Below the pieces are notes generated by a model that saw nothing but the letters and a program-made list of their open reading frames with translations, did not search any database and was not told the origin of the DNA. This document shows, piece after piece, positions 16,719 to 24,671 of a stretch of DNA of 41,588 bases (positions are counted from its first letter, which is position 1; each line of letters begins with the position of its first letter). The stretch is taken from contig JAFSUU010000082.1 in assembly GCA_017445115.1 (NCBI GenBank), positions 1-41,588 of the forward strand. Direction: 5' to 3'. The translations under genes were made by a program, and so were the position numbers. This DNA comes from Clostridia bacterium (lineage in GTDB: Bacteria > Bacillota_A > Clostridia > Oscillospirales > CAG-272).

Positions 16719-16747
16719 ATTATACCATGACATTTGGTATATGTCTA
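16719..16747 (-). promoter_or_regulatory. Promoter of the avd-TR-RT unit with embedded inverted repeat
   Basis: Reading the minus strand: TAGACA -35, 17-base spacer, perfect TATAAT -10. It would drive avd, TR and RT independently of the late tail promoter. A 7-bp inverted repeat (TATACCA-N7-TGGTATA, 16721-16741) occupies the spacer and -10, an operator-like arrangement that would block polymerase when bound. Confidence 0.7.
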
Positions 16748-16757
16748 TATAAATTTT

Positions 16758-16773
16758 CGCCGCTTACGCGGCG
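16758..16773 (-). promoter_or_regulatory. GC-rich hairpin with GTAA loop between VR and avd
   Basis: On the minus strand CGCCGC-GTAA-GCGGCG (6 bp, GNRA-type loop) is followed by AAAATTT. It lies 76 bases beyond the VR. It could be a weak terminator for the fibre transcript or a second structure of the DGR target region. Confidence 0.45.
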
Positions 16774-16800
16774 ACGGGGGAAAACGCTGTTTGTGCGCTC

Positions 16801-16824
16801 TCCGGCTCCACAAAGGGAGCCGGA
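16801..16824 (-). promoter_or_regulatory. Hairpin/cruciform just downstream of the VR
   Basis: A perfect 9-bp inverted repeat (TCCGGCTCC / GGAGCCGGA) with a 6-base loop, starting 24 bases past the VR end and 16 bases past the fibre stop. No T tract follows, so it is a poor terminator. In the Bordetella phage DGR a hairpin/cruciform at this position is needed for target recognition. Loop size differs from the four-base loop described there. Confidence 0.6.
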
Positions 16825-16840
16825 TACATCAGATTTCAGA

Positions 16841-19800
16841 TTATAGACAGAAGCCGAAAACCACGCCGTAGGAATAGGTCGCAGAGTTGGTGGTATTGAT
16901 AATGCCGTTGGTATAGACATAACAGAAATTCGCGGAAGAGTCGGGCGACGGAGACCTCAACCACCAGTTGCCTGCGGCAGCTGATGTATCGTCGTACGCC
17001 ACGTTATACTTTCGTCTAACACGCGACGCCTGGGTCGGGAATATTCCGAATTTCGCCGTCGCTGCATTCGCATCGACCTCGTTCTTATACGGAAGCGTAG
17101 ATCCTCCGAAGACCTCGGTGTACGACGGGATGAAGAGCTTATCATCAGACGTCGTGACGGTATCGCGCGTCTGACCGGTCGTAGACATCACCTGCACGCT
17201 CTTAATGAGTGCTTTCCACTGCCTCGGCAGATTGTTATAGACGGTGCTGTTCAGGTACGTTCTCATGCCGCACGAAGCCCAGCCGCCGTTATTCGTCTGC
17301 GACGAGTTCATTGTATGCGTCGCGTTCATGGCCGCTTTCATCAAGAATACGGTCTGTGCGAAGTTGTTACTATCAGAGATCTTGAAGTGATCGAACGCGG
17401 CGACCTGGAGGACTATCGACGTATCCGAGAATGCAGTCGTGACCGGCACGATCTTAATCTCATCACCGACTACGAAATAGTCCGCCGCCCTGCCATAATA
17501 CAGAATGCCGTAGAATTCTGCAAGCGTGAACTTGCTCTCGTCGTTCGGATCATCCGAGTACAGATAATCATACGTCGTCTTGAGCGTGATCGTGTCCGGA
17601 TCCACCGGGGAGACAAAGACCGCGATAACGTCCAGATCTGCCGTGACGTCTGCCGTCGGTACCGACCAGCCCATCCAGAGCGAGCCGTTCTCTCCGACGA
17701 GATCGGCGCCGCTGTACGTTACCCTTGAATGCACATCGACGGTATTGCTCTGCAGGAGCTGCGTCTTCGCCTGGTCTCCGTAGAAGCGCACCGTGTAACG
17801 TCTGACTGCTTCATTGAACTGTGCCGTTACGGTGAGATCTGACGCCACATTTTCAAGACTTGTGTCCCAGCCGAGGAATGTGTAGGTTTTCTCAACGGTT
17901 GAGGGCTTTGTCGGAGTAGAAATTGCACCAGTCACTATGGGATTCAGCGCAGTTGCTCCGGCTCTTACGCTCTCAGTATAGAGAGTTGTTTCGTCATAAT
18001 TTTTGAATGTTACCGTATACGATCCTACGATGTTATCATACGTGATCGTGAGATCCGGGAATGCAGCGGTCAACGCCGTGAGTTCTGCCTGCGTAATATC
18101 CGTAACGTGTACGGCGCCGGTCAGAACGAAGCTGCCCGCGGCATCGAGAAGATTACCGTTCGCATCAATTCCTTTGAGAGCGGAAAGACGCGTGAGAAGA
18201 TCCGCATTGTCAAGCTCCCATGATACGCCAATAATACGGCCGTTTGTGAGATTTGGTGCAGTCGAGAGGAGCTCTTCGGTATCGATGCCGGGAGCGCCCT
18301 CTATCCATACCTTTGTCAGACTATTGCCCCCACATGCGAAGTTTGCTGCCGTAAGGTTCGGAATATTCCGGGCGCGAAGCATCTGTACGTTTGAGCCGAG
18401 AATCGCCTTAACGAGCTTCTTGCTCTGCGGGAGATACACGTTTGTATTTCCGGTCCCGGACATATAAAGCTCTTCGAGAAGAGTGCAGCTTGTGAGATCT
18501 ATCTCGCCGTGTATTCCGCTCTGCCCTCTGAGGTCAATTTTTGCGACAAGAGGAACCGCAGAAAGAGATATTGTCGAAAGGTTCGGAGAACTGTAATTCT
18601 CACCGCCGAGAAGGACGTCCTGGAGCTTCTCCCCGTTTATAATACTAACTTGACCGGGATAGAGAAATGCGGCGCCGCCTACATGCTTCAGATTACTTCC
18701 GTTTATCAACTGGATGTTCAGTTCTCCGGAATTAAGAATCAGAGGATTGCCGCTGCCGTCAAGGCACTGTACCGTCGCCGTCTGACCTTTTTTAAGGCGC
18801 GTTTTACCCGCGGGGGTGTTATCTCTCAGGATACCAACGTACATATCGCTGTACGGCGTCATTTCGATCGCAGAGGAGAAACTTGCTCCGGGCTTTGCTT
18901 GATACATAATTATATCGGCTTTCGCTTTCGCAGAGACATACTTCGAGGACATGTACTTCTCCTGGTATATGAGGAACTGTCTTCTCTGATCTCTCTTCTC
19001 GCCATGTTCCATATTTATCATCCAGGAAGACACGGAAGCGTTGTCAATCGGCGCGTCGTACTTTCCCGCGAAGTCGTCGATCATCAGAGCTTCAGGTCTG
19101 ATCCTCTGATAAGTGTCGAACTTCGAAATAATGTTTGCCGCGTTAAAGAGCCCCGCATTTTCATATACGTTATACGCTGCTGCGAGCTCCGCAGAAAAAC
19201 AATCTCTTACGTTACACCAGAGAACGCTTTCCGCAGCATTAAAATACGGATGTATAACAGTTTGCCCGTCTACTTCCTCTTCGTAGCCGTCCGTGTCCTC
19301 TATGCCGTAAGCTTCGCCCCAGACGAAATTACCTTTATTGTCGATGCCGAGAACCGTATCATTATCATAGTCCTTTGATACGTTCCAGCGCCATTCGTCA
19401 TTTTCGTCCGGCTCATACGACATAAACATGTTCTTTGCGCGGTTATCGACCGCAAGGAAGAACTCTGTAAAGAGATAATAAAAGAGCAGGTTCGGCACAT
19501 TGAAATAATCTGCCGCTTCTGCTCTGAACTTTGCCCGACGATATGCCGCGGTATCGGTATTGTAAGTATTGCCCTCATACGTTACGTTCTCGCTGAGCGC
19601 GTCGCCTGTTGCGGCGGTCGGATCAGTCGAACATACCCATTCGTGCATCTCGATAAACTTTGCTTTCATCGCGGCGGTACCTGCCCCGTCCGGATATCTG
19701 AATTCGAAGTGAGATGCTTTGTTATCGTCCTCTTTCCATCCTTCATTAGCGAAGTCGTGAGACTTGAACGTGCAGCGTGTGTACGTGTTCTCGAGGAACT

Positions 19801-22669
19801 CAATGCAACACTGCTTATGCTCCGCGTCATCCCATTCCGAAGTCTGACCGAATACCGCTGTGTTTTTCTTTGAGTTGTTCATATCGCCCGCGAAGTAAAG
19901 GATCGTGGCGCCCGGCGCGACTGTTCTCGCTCCGGAAACGCCGAGAAGAAGCGGATCCGTTCCTGTATTCTTAATGAATACTGCGCACGGATGCCCTTCG
20001 ACTGTATCTCTGCATTTCGCGTTTACACTTCTCGCTTTTGATACAAGCGGGTTGAAAAGGTTGAACAGATCAGCCGCGCAGACGTTGTTCGCGTTTTCCG
20101 AGCTTGCGACGTTTGCTTTCAAATTGAAGTATTTAACCGGAACTGAATTAGCCGTCATGGCGTATCCGTTTCCGCCGTTAAGATCGGTAGTTGTGCCGAG
20201 AACTTTTATTCCCGAGGACTTCATATCGATATCGAGGTTGCCGGCGCACTGGCGGTAGTTCATCGACGAGGTACCCTGCAAAGTGTATTTTGCGTTTTCA
20301 GAGTACCACTGATCATTTTCTGTACCGCTGCCAAGCCTATGCGTAATCTTGCAAGTCGTCTTTCCCGCGCTGCCTTTATCGCCCGGGAATGCCGCCGTCT
20401 CGATCGTTATGATATGAAGATTCGGAGCTGCGACCATCAGCTTTGAAATGTCTATCGCGCCGTCTGTGTAAATATCATTTCTACGATACCTTGCGAGCAT
20501 CTCTGTAACGTTGCCGCAACATGCGATATAGTTCTGTAATACCTGGTTATCGTACAAATTGAATTTATACATCTTGAAGTTATACAGCCATACATCGCAC
20601 GCGTCGGATCCAATGACGAACGCATCGGGATCGGACTGAACGAACTGCGTCTTTGTGTCTCCGGTCAGGAAGGTATTGCCTTTCGCGGGCGTACCTGCAA
20701 GCCAGAATTTCATAGACGCCTTTGCGGGATCGATATTTACGGAGAGTTCGACTTTTCTACCCTCACAATACTGACATGTGATCTCGTTGCCGGCTTTGAA
20801 CTTCGCGTTGTGTGCGTAAAGCTCAAGACCGACGTTATTAGCGAAGCTATGCGCGATTTTAGCGTCATAGTCCGTGACGTTCTCGGTCTTGAATATGATC
20901 GAAATATGTTTTCCGGTACCGGTGCTCCCCGCTTCACCGTTTGTGTTATCGGCAGCAAGGAACAGAGATCTATCGAAAGTGATGCTTGTCCCTCTCTTTA
21001 TCACGAGAGCGGTCACGCCTTCAGCGTCCTGCTTGAACCCGCCATTGATCCAGTCGAAGTTCTGCGAGAATGTCAGAGGATGATTCGTACTGTTATCGTC
21101 CGTGTAGCCGAACGTGTTATACCCCTGTTCATTGTTGCTGTGCCCGGCTGGATCAAGCGTCATGCTCGCACCGGCGACCTCTGAAATGCTATATCCTATA
21201 GAATCAACAGTCGCGGTGATTGTCGCAGTAGTTGCTCCGGATGTAATTGTGAGCGTCTGCGTTCCTGTCGCGGTCGGTCGATATGACCAAATCTGAGCAC
21301 TCCTGTTGACAGTGACCGTGGATACTGTCGTTCCGCCTACCGCGAGAGTTGCTGTTGCTGTTTCGCTCTGCGGATTGAAAATCATATATTTGATCTCTTT
21401 CGTTTCAAACTGTGATATTTCAATCGCGTTATTTGCAACAGCGATGACCGGAGCAGTGTTCCCGGATTCAGTCCAAATCCCGGCGTGCCGCAAATGGTCT
21501 GTCGTAATTGTGTCCCCGTTAACGACGACGCTCATCCAGGCTTCAATAACGTGCGCACCGTGCGTCTGCGCAGATACTGTATATGATACACTTCTTCCTT
21601 CGGAAACTTGAGCAGAGTAAACCTGTGTTCCGTCAACAGCGATATAAACTGTTTTATTGCCTGTGCCTACGGGTGTTAATCTTACAAGCACAGCCTCTGT
21701 CTGGTGCAGTCCGATCTCTAACAAATTCCACCGGAGTTGGAAGTTCGAAACGGTAACGGTCCAGGTAAACGCTTTTGTCGTACCGAGTGTGTCCTCGAGA
21801 ACGAGTTTAACGGTATTTGCCTGACCATCGGAAAGATACGGTCTGATTTCAAAAGACTGCGAGCCCTGCGAAATGTTGTTCTGAACAACGACCCTCGTCC
21901 CGTTAACATACCAGTGCGCCGTACCGGATCCTGTTGATTCTTCGTTGGCATCAAGGCTGCTCCATGAATAGGAAAGAGCGTACGTCCCCTCATTCTGCAT
22001 AATGCTGAGCCAGCGAGAGCCCATTGAATTCGTGAAGCTGATCGTTGAATCGGCCGCTCCTCCGGAGCCCCCTGTGCCGACAAAGAACGGCGTGAACCCT
22101 TCGATGTCTTCATCGTCGAGTGTCAAGTGGAGAAATCCTTCTGCATCGACATAACCCGTATCAAACGATAATCCGCCGCTTCCCAGGGGTATCGTTTCGG
22201 TAGTATCGTCCCACCGTGTTATTTCTATTCCTTCCGCGGTGACGCTGATATTCTTTATCGTATCGGGTCCCATTACGCTTTCCAGTGCCTGTGCTGCTCT
22301 GGCGGCAGAAGCCGCGGCATTACTTGCGGAAACACCCGCCCCACTTGCCGAAGATGCTGCCGCACTCGCTGACTGAGCAGCCGATGCAGCGTTTGAAGCC
22401 GCGGTACCAGCCGCAGAAAGTGCTCCCTCTGAATTTTGATTCGCAGTCGCCGCTAATGCCGCTGCGGATCCAGCGCTCGCTGCAGCATCTGCCGCTGAGG
22501 CACTTGCCGCTGTTGCCGCGGCTTCTGCTCGGTCAGCGTCTCCCTTTACCGCGTCTTTGAGCGTTTTCACTTTCAGGGTATACGTCTCTTCATCTGAGGC
22601 GACAAGCAACAGATCATTATCTTGTGCGTCTTCGAGGGTCCCGAAATCGGATATTCTCTTATCGGCCAT
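16841..22669 (-). CDS. DGR-diversified giant tail fibre / receptor-binding protein
   Basis: A 1942-residue protein. Order of regions: short N-terminal phage-attachment part (1-55); Ala/Ser-rich heptad-like stretch (about 58-135), typical of trimeric fibres; beta-rich Ig-like region (about 200-520); LamG-like region (about 530-740); a CotH-like block (about 790-1130, DNRAKNMFMSY...VSKDYDND); leucine-rich-repeat-like segments (about 1340-1510); InlB-type repeats (about 1580-1690, YTFLGWD); and a C-terminal domain (about 1740-1942) containing NWWLRSPSPDSS, resembling DUF6273/C-type-lectin-like DGR targets. The last 36 residues are the VR. Start: ATG after GGGGAGG. It follows the baseplate gene, so it is the likely host-binding fibre. 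Middle-domain calls are tentative. Confidence 0.9.
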   Translation of the reverse strand: MADKRISDFGTLEDAQDNDLLLVASDEETYTLKVKTLKDAVKGDADRAEAAATAASASAADAAASAGSAAALAATANQNSEGALSAAGTAASNAASAAQSASAAASSASGAGVSASNAAASAARAAQALESVMGPDTIKNISVTAEGIEITRWDDTTETIPLGSGGLSFDTGYVDAEGFLHLTLDDEDIEGFTPFFVGTGGSGGAADSTISFTNSMGSRWLSIMQNEGTYALSYSWSSLDANEESTGSGTAHWYVNGTRVVVQNNISQGSQSFEIRPYLSDGQANTVKLVLEDTLGTTKAFTWTVTVSNFQLRWNLLEIGLHQTEAVLVRLTPVGTGNKTVYIAVDGTQVYSAQVSEGRSVSYTVSAQTHGAHVIEAWMSVVVNGDTITTDHLRHAGIWTESGNTAPVIAVANNAIEISQFETKEIKYMIFNPQSETATATLAVGGTTVSTVTVNRSAQIWSYRPTATGTQTLTITSGATTATITATVDSIGYSISEVAGASMTLDPAGHSNNEQGYNTFGYTDDNSTNHPLTFSQNFDWINGGFKQDAEGVTALVIKRGTSITFDRSLFLAADNTNGEAGSTGTGKHISIIFKTENVTDYDAKIAHSFANNVGLELYAHNAKFKAGNEITCQYCEGRKVELSVNIDPAKASMKFWLAGTPAKGNTFLTGDTKTQFVQSDPDAFVIGSDACDVWLYNFKMYKFNLYDNQVLQNYIACCGNVTEMLARYRRNDIYTDGAIDISKLMVAAPNLHIITIETAAFPGDKGSAGKTTCKITHRLGSGTENDQWYSENAKYTLQGTSSMNYRQCAGNLDIDMKSSGIKVLGTTTDLNGGNGYAMTANSVPVKYFNLKANVASSENANNVCAADLFNLFNPLVSKARSVNAKCRDTVEGHPCAVFIKNTGTDPLLLGVSGARTVAPGATILYFAGDMNNSKKNTAVFGQTSEWDDAEHKQCCIEFLENTYTRCTFKSHDFANEGWKEDDNKASHFEFRYPDGAGTAAMKAKFIEMHEWVCSTDPTAATGDALSENVTYEGNTYNTDTAAYRRAKFRAEAADYFNVPNLLFYYLFTEFFLAVDNRAKNMFMSYEPDENDEWRWNVSKDYDNDTVLGIDNKGNFVWGEAYGIEDTDGYEEEVDGQTVIHPYFNAAESVLWCNVRDCFSAELAAAYNVYENAGLFNAANIISKFDTYQRIRPEALMIDDFAGKYDAPIDNASVSSWMINMEHGEKRDQRRQFLIYQEKYMSSKYVSAKAKADIIMYQAKPGASFSSAIEMTPYSDMYVGILRDNTPAGKTRLKKGQTATVQCLDGSGNPLILNSGELNIQLINGSNLKHVGGAAFLYPGQVSIINGEKLQDVLLGGENYSSPNLSTISLSAVPLVAKIDLRGQSGIHGEIDLTSCTLLEELYMSGTGNTNVYLPQSKKLVKAILGSNVQMLRARNIPNLTAANFACGGNSLTKVWIEGAPGIDTEELLSTAPNLTNGRIIGVSWELDNADLLTRLSALKGIDANGNLLDAAGSFVLTGAVHVTDITQAELTALTAAFPDLTITYDNIVGSYTVTFKNYDETTLYTESVRAGATALNPIVTGAISTPTKPSTVEKTYTFLGWDTSLENVASDLTVTAQFNEAVRRYTVRFYGDQAKTQLLQSNTVDVHSRVTYSGADLVGENGSLWMGWSVPTADVTADLDVIAVFVSPVDPDTITLKTTYDYLYSDDPNDESKFTLAEFYGILYYGRAADYFVVGDEIKIVPVTTAFSDTSIVLQVAAFDHFKISDSNNFAQTVFLMKAAMNATHTMNSSQTNNGGWASCGMRTYLNSTVYNNLPRQWKALIKSVQVMSTTGQTRDTVTTSDDKLFIPSYTEVFGGSTLPYKNEVDANAATAKFGIFPTQASRVRRKYNVAYDDTSAAAGNWWLRSPSPDSSANFCYVYTNGIINTTNSATYSYGVVFGFCL
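16849..16953 (-). repeat. DGR variable repeat (VR) at the 3' end of the fibre gene
   Basis: 105 bases matching TR except for seven A-derived substitutions, encoding about residues 1906-1941 of 1942. Relative to the TR-encoded residues, the changes are Asn to Tyr (three times), Ile, Thr and Ser. The frame and the last 20 or so bases (no adenine changes) are conserved, consistent with a fixed initiation-of-mutagenic-homing end. The stop codon follows after two further codons. Confidence 0.97.
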
Positions 22670-22684
22670 TATATGAACCTCCCC

Positions 22685-24274
22685 TTATGAATTGTTTTCT
22701 GAATTTGGATCCGGCTCCGGCTCTGATCCGCCACCTGCGGCGTTTTCGAGAGCAGTAAGTCGAGATGTAATATCCGTTATAGAGCTTTGGATGCCTGCAA
22801 CGGATGATTGAAGCGATGACACTAAACCGCTCAGCACATTTTCAGCCGCAGCGGCGCGGTCTTCTTCATCGTCAATGCTGTCTGCGAGATCTGACACTAA
22901 TCCGGATATTCTGGTGAGTGCGGCTTGCAGTTCGGTATTACTCGCTTTATCGTTTAATTCTGACGCCGTTTCTTCTATCGCCGCTTTGAGCTCTGCGGTC
23001 GTCCGTTTTATCTTTGATAAATACGGATATTCATCGCTCAGATCCTGGCTGTTCGGAGCGTCTATATCAGATCTAAAATTATGGTCAAGCGTCAGTTTCA
23101 TATTTTGAATTACGCTATGAACCTTATCACCTATTTTGACCTGGTCTCCGAGCTCTACCGCCGGATCATAAAGAGCCTTTGTCGCCGTAAACGGGAAATA
23201 TACGAGCCCGTTATACGCGTTGTAAAGATCCGTGCAAATCGTCTGCGTCGCGCAGGGATTACTGTCTATGGTTAAAGTCGCTCCGGTATCGTTTCCCGAG
23301 GTGTATTCGTTCCCTTCGTTGTCTGATATGGAGATTTTACTTATCGTGAGTTTCGAGCCGTAGGTGAGTTTTCCGCATACCACCGGAATATTGATCAGGT
23401 TCTCGTCGCTCCCGACGGCTATGATCGCGTTCAGATCGTCGTCGTAGATCAATAGATGACCTTCCGGCGTTTTGATACGATTATCTCTCTCGTCGGTTAT
23501 ATAATAAGTCCTCGCGTGCTGCGACGGAGGTTGATCTCCCGAGGGCAAAGGTAAAACGGCGTTATACACCTGCTGCTCTTTATAGATCAGCAAATGTCCT
23601 TCCGCCGTTTTGATTTTGTGATAATCTTCATCGATGATGTAGAACGTCTCATCCGGAGCAGTTGTAAGAGGGACGAGTCTCAAAAGGTTCTCCTCTGTGA
23701 TTATCCAGTTGCCTCCGTGACACGCTCCGATATAAGTGAGGACCTGCGCCATTGTGCTGCTTTCAAGTACCGACAAGGATATGAAATAATCGCCTCCGGT
23801 TTTTATTACCGTTCGGGGATCTATACCGACGCCGATATTATACGCTATTTCTTGAACCGCCGCTTTCATTGATCGCCCTGTCCCGGTGAGCGGCACGAGA
23901 TTATCAGCATACGGCTGGTTCGCTTTAAGCATCGCATCGAAGCAATCCAGCACGACCAGACCCTCAAAGCTGGTATCTCTTTGGTTTACGTAAAACGTCC
24001 CGAACTCTTTCCAGTCCGTTGCGGTTGATTCATCTCTGAGTCGCCCCAATATTTTTACTTCCGCGCCCTTCGGTATTGTGTCGTCCGTCAAAACCGACAG
24101 ATGAAGTGTAGCCGAATTGCATCCACCCACTGATAAGGGCGAGATCATAAGTGTACGGTCGATGGCCGGCGCGGATATCGCGTCATAGTCTTTACCGTTT
24201 ATCCGCGCCTTTGCATCGAACGTAAATTTGCCTCTGACGGCCATTTTGGCCCATTTTTCGCTTCTTTTACGCAC
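22685..24274 (-). CDS. Phage tail / baseplate protein (tail-associated, Tal-like)
   Basis: A 529-residue protein between the tape-measure region and the fibre. The N-terminal 380 residues are beta-rich and resemble distal-tail/gp18-like baseplate hubs (VKILGRL...WKEFGTFYV, VLDCFDAML). Two copies of an IKTxEGHLLIY motif appear (around residues 215 and 260), an internal duplication. A C-terminal coiled coil (about 420-510, ...AELKAAIEETASEL..., ...SSLQSSVAGIQSSIT) ends in an acidic tail. The start is GTG seven bases after GAGAGG; the upstream stop lies within this ribosome binding site. No peptidase residues are recognisable. It probably anchors the fibre. Confidence 0.75.
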   Translation of the reverse strand: MRKRSEKWAKMAVRGKFTFDAKARINGKDYDAISAPAIDRTLMISPLSVGGCNSATLHLSVLTDDTIPKGAEVKILGRLRDESTATDWKEFGTFYVNQRDTSFEGLVVLDCFDAMLKANQPYADNLVPLTGTGRSMKAAVQEIAYNIGVGIDPRTVIKTGGDYFISLSVLESSTMAQVLTYIGACHGGNWIITEENLLRLVPLTTAPDETFYIIDEDYHKIKTAEGHLLIYKEQQVYNAVLPLPSGDQPPSQHARTYYITDERDNRIKTPEGHLLIYDDDLNAIIAVGSDENLINIPVVCGKLTYGSKLTISKISISDNEGNEYTSGNDTGATLTIDSNPCATQTICTDLYNAYNGLVYFPFTATKALYDPAVELGDQVKIGDKVHSVIQNMKLTLDHNFRSDIDAPNSQDLSDEYPYLSKIKRTTAELKAAIEETASELNDKASNTELQAALTRISGLVSDLADSIDDEEDRAAAAENVLSGLVSSLQSSVAGIQSSITDITSRLTALENAAGGGSEPEPDPNSENNS

Positions 24275-24278
24275 GGTA

Positions 24279-24656
24279 TCACCTCTCCGTCATATTAAAC
24301 GTGCAGCCGTCATAATACGTCTCGTTTTTGCTCTTGTCGTACCTCTGCGTGCCGTACGTCAATGTAGAGATATAATACGTTTTCGTAATAACACGATTCA
24401 GTTTAGGGTTCAATAAAGTGACGTCTGTATATTCGCCGTTAATGTCCTCTGCTATCGATTTCATTATCAGCTCCGGAAGACGGTTGAACTTTACCGCCCA
24501 TTTTTCCTTTTGCGCTATCCTGGCGCGGTACATCAAGCCGTCAAGAAGGTTTCTTCCGCTCCCGTCCGCGTCAAGATCATTGTTTACCGGAGAGAGACCG
24601 TCCGCGGCGAGAAACGTCGTATAGTCATGAGTTCCGATTTTGAATACCGGCCGCAT
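24279..24656 (-). CDS. Small tail protein following the tape measure (DUF6711-like)
   Basis: A 125-residue protein (MRPVFKIGTHDYTTFL...). The start is set at the second ATG because GGAGG is directly adjacent to the first and seven bases from the second. N-terminal beta-hairpin pattern, a DLDADGSGRNLLDGLMYR block, then WAVKFNRLPE and a C-terminal YDGCTFNMTER. This reminds me of small proteins (DUF6711 type) found right after tape-measure genes in gut Clostridia phages. It is probably a distal tail component joining tube to baseplate. Family name uncertain. Confidence 0.65.
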   Translation of the reverse strand: MRPVFKIGTHDYTTFLAADGLSPVNNDLDADGSGRNLLDGLMYRARIAQKEKWAVKFNRLPELIMKSIAEDINGEYTDVTLLNPKLNRVITKTYYISTLTYGTQRYDKSKNETYYDGCTFNMTER

Positions 24657-24671
24657 TTTCATCCCTCCTCT

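Noticed and set aside
16801..16824. Terminator of the fibre gene
   Set aside because: Stem is strong but no U run follows on the minus strand; DGR target structure fits better.
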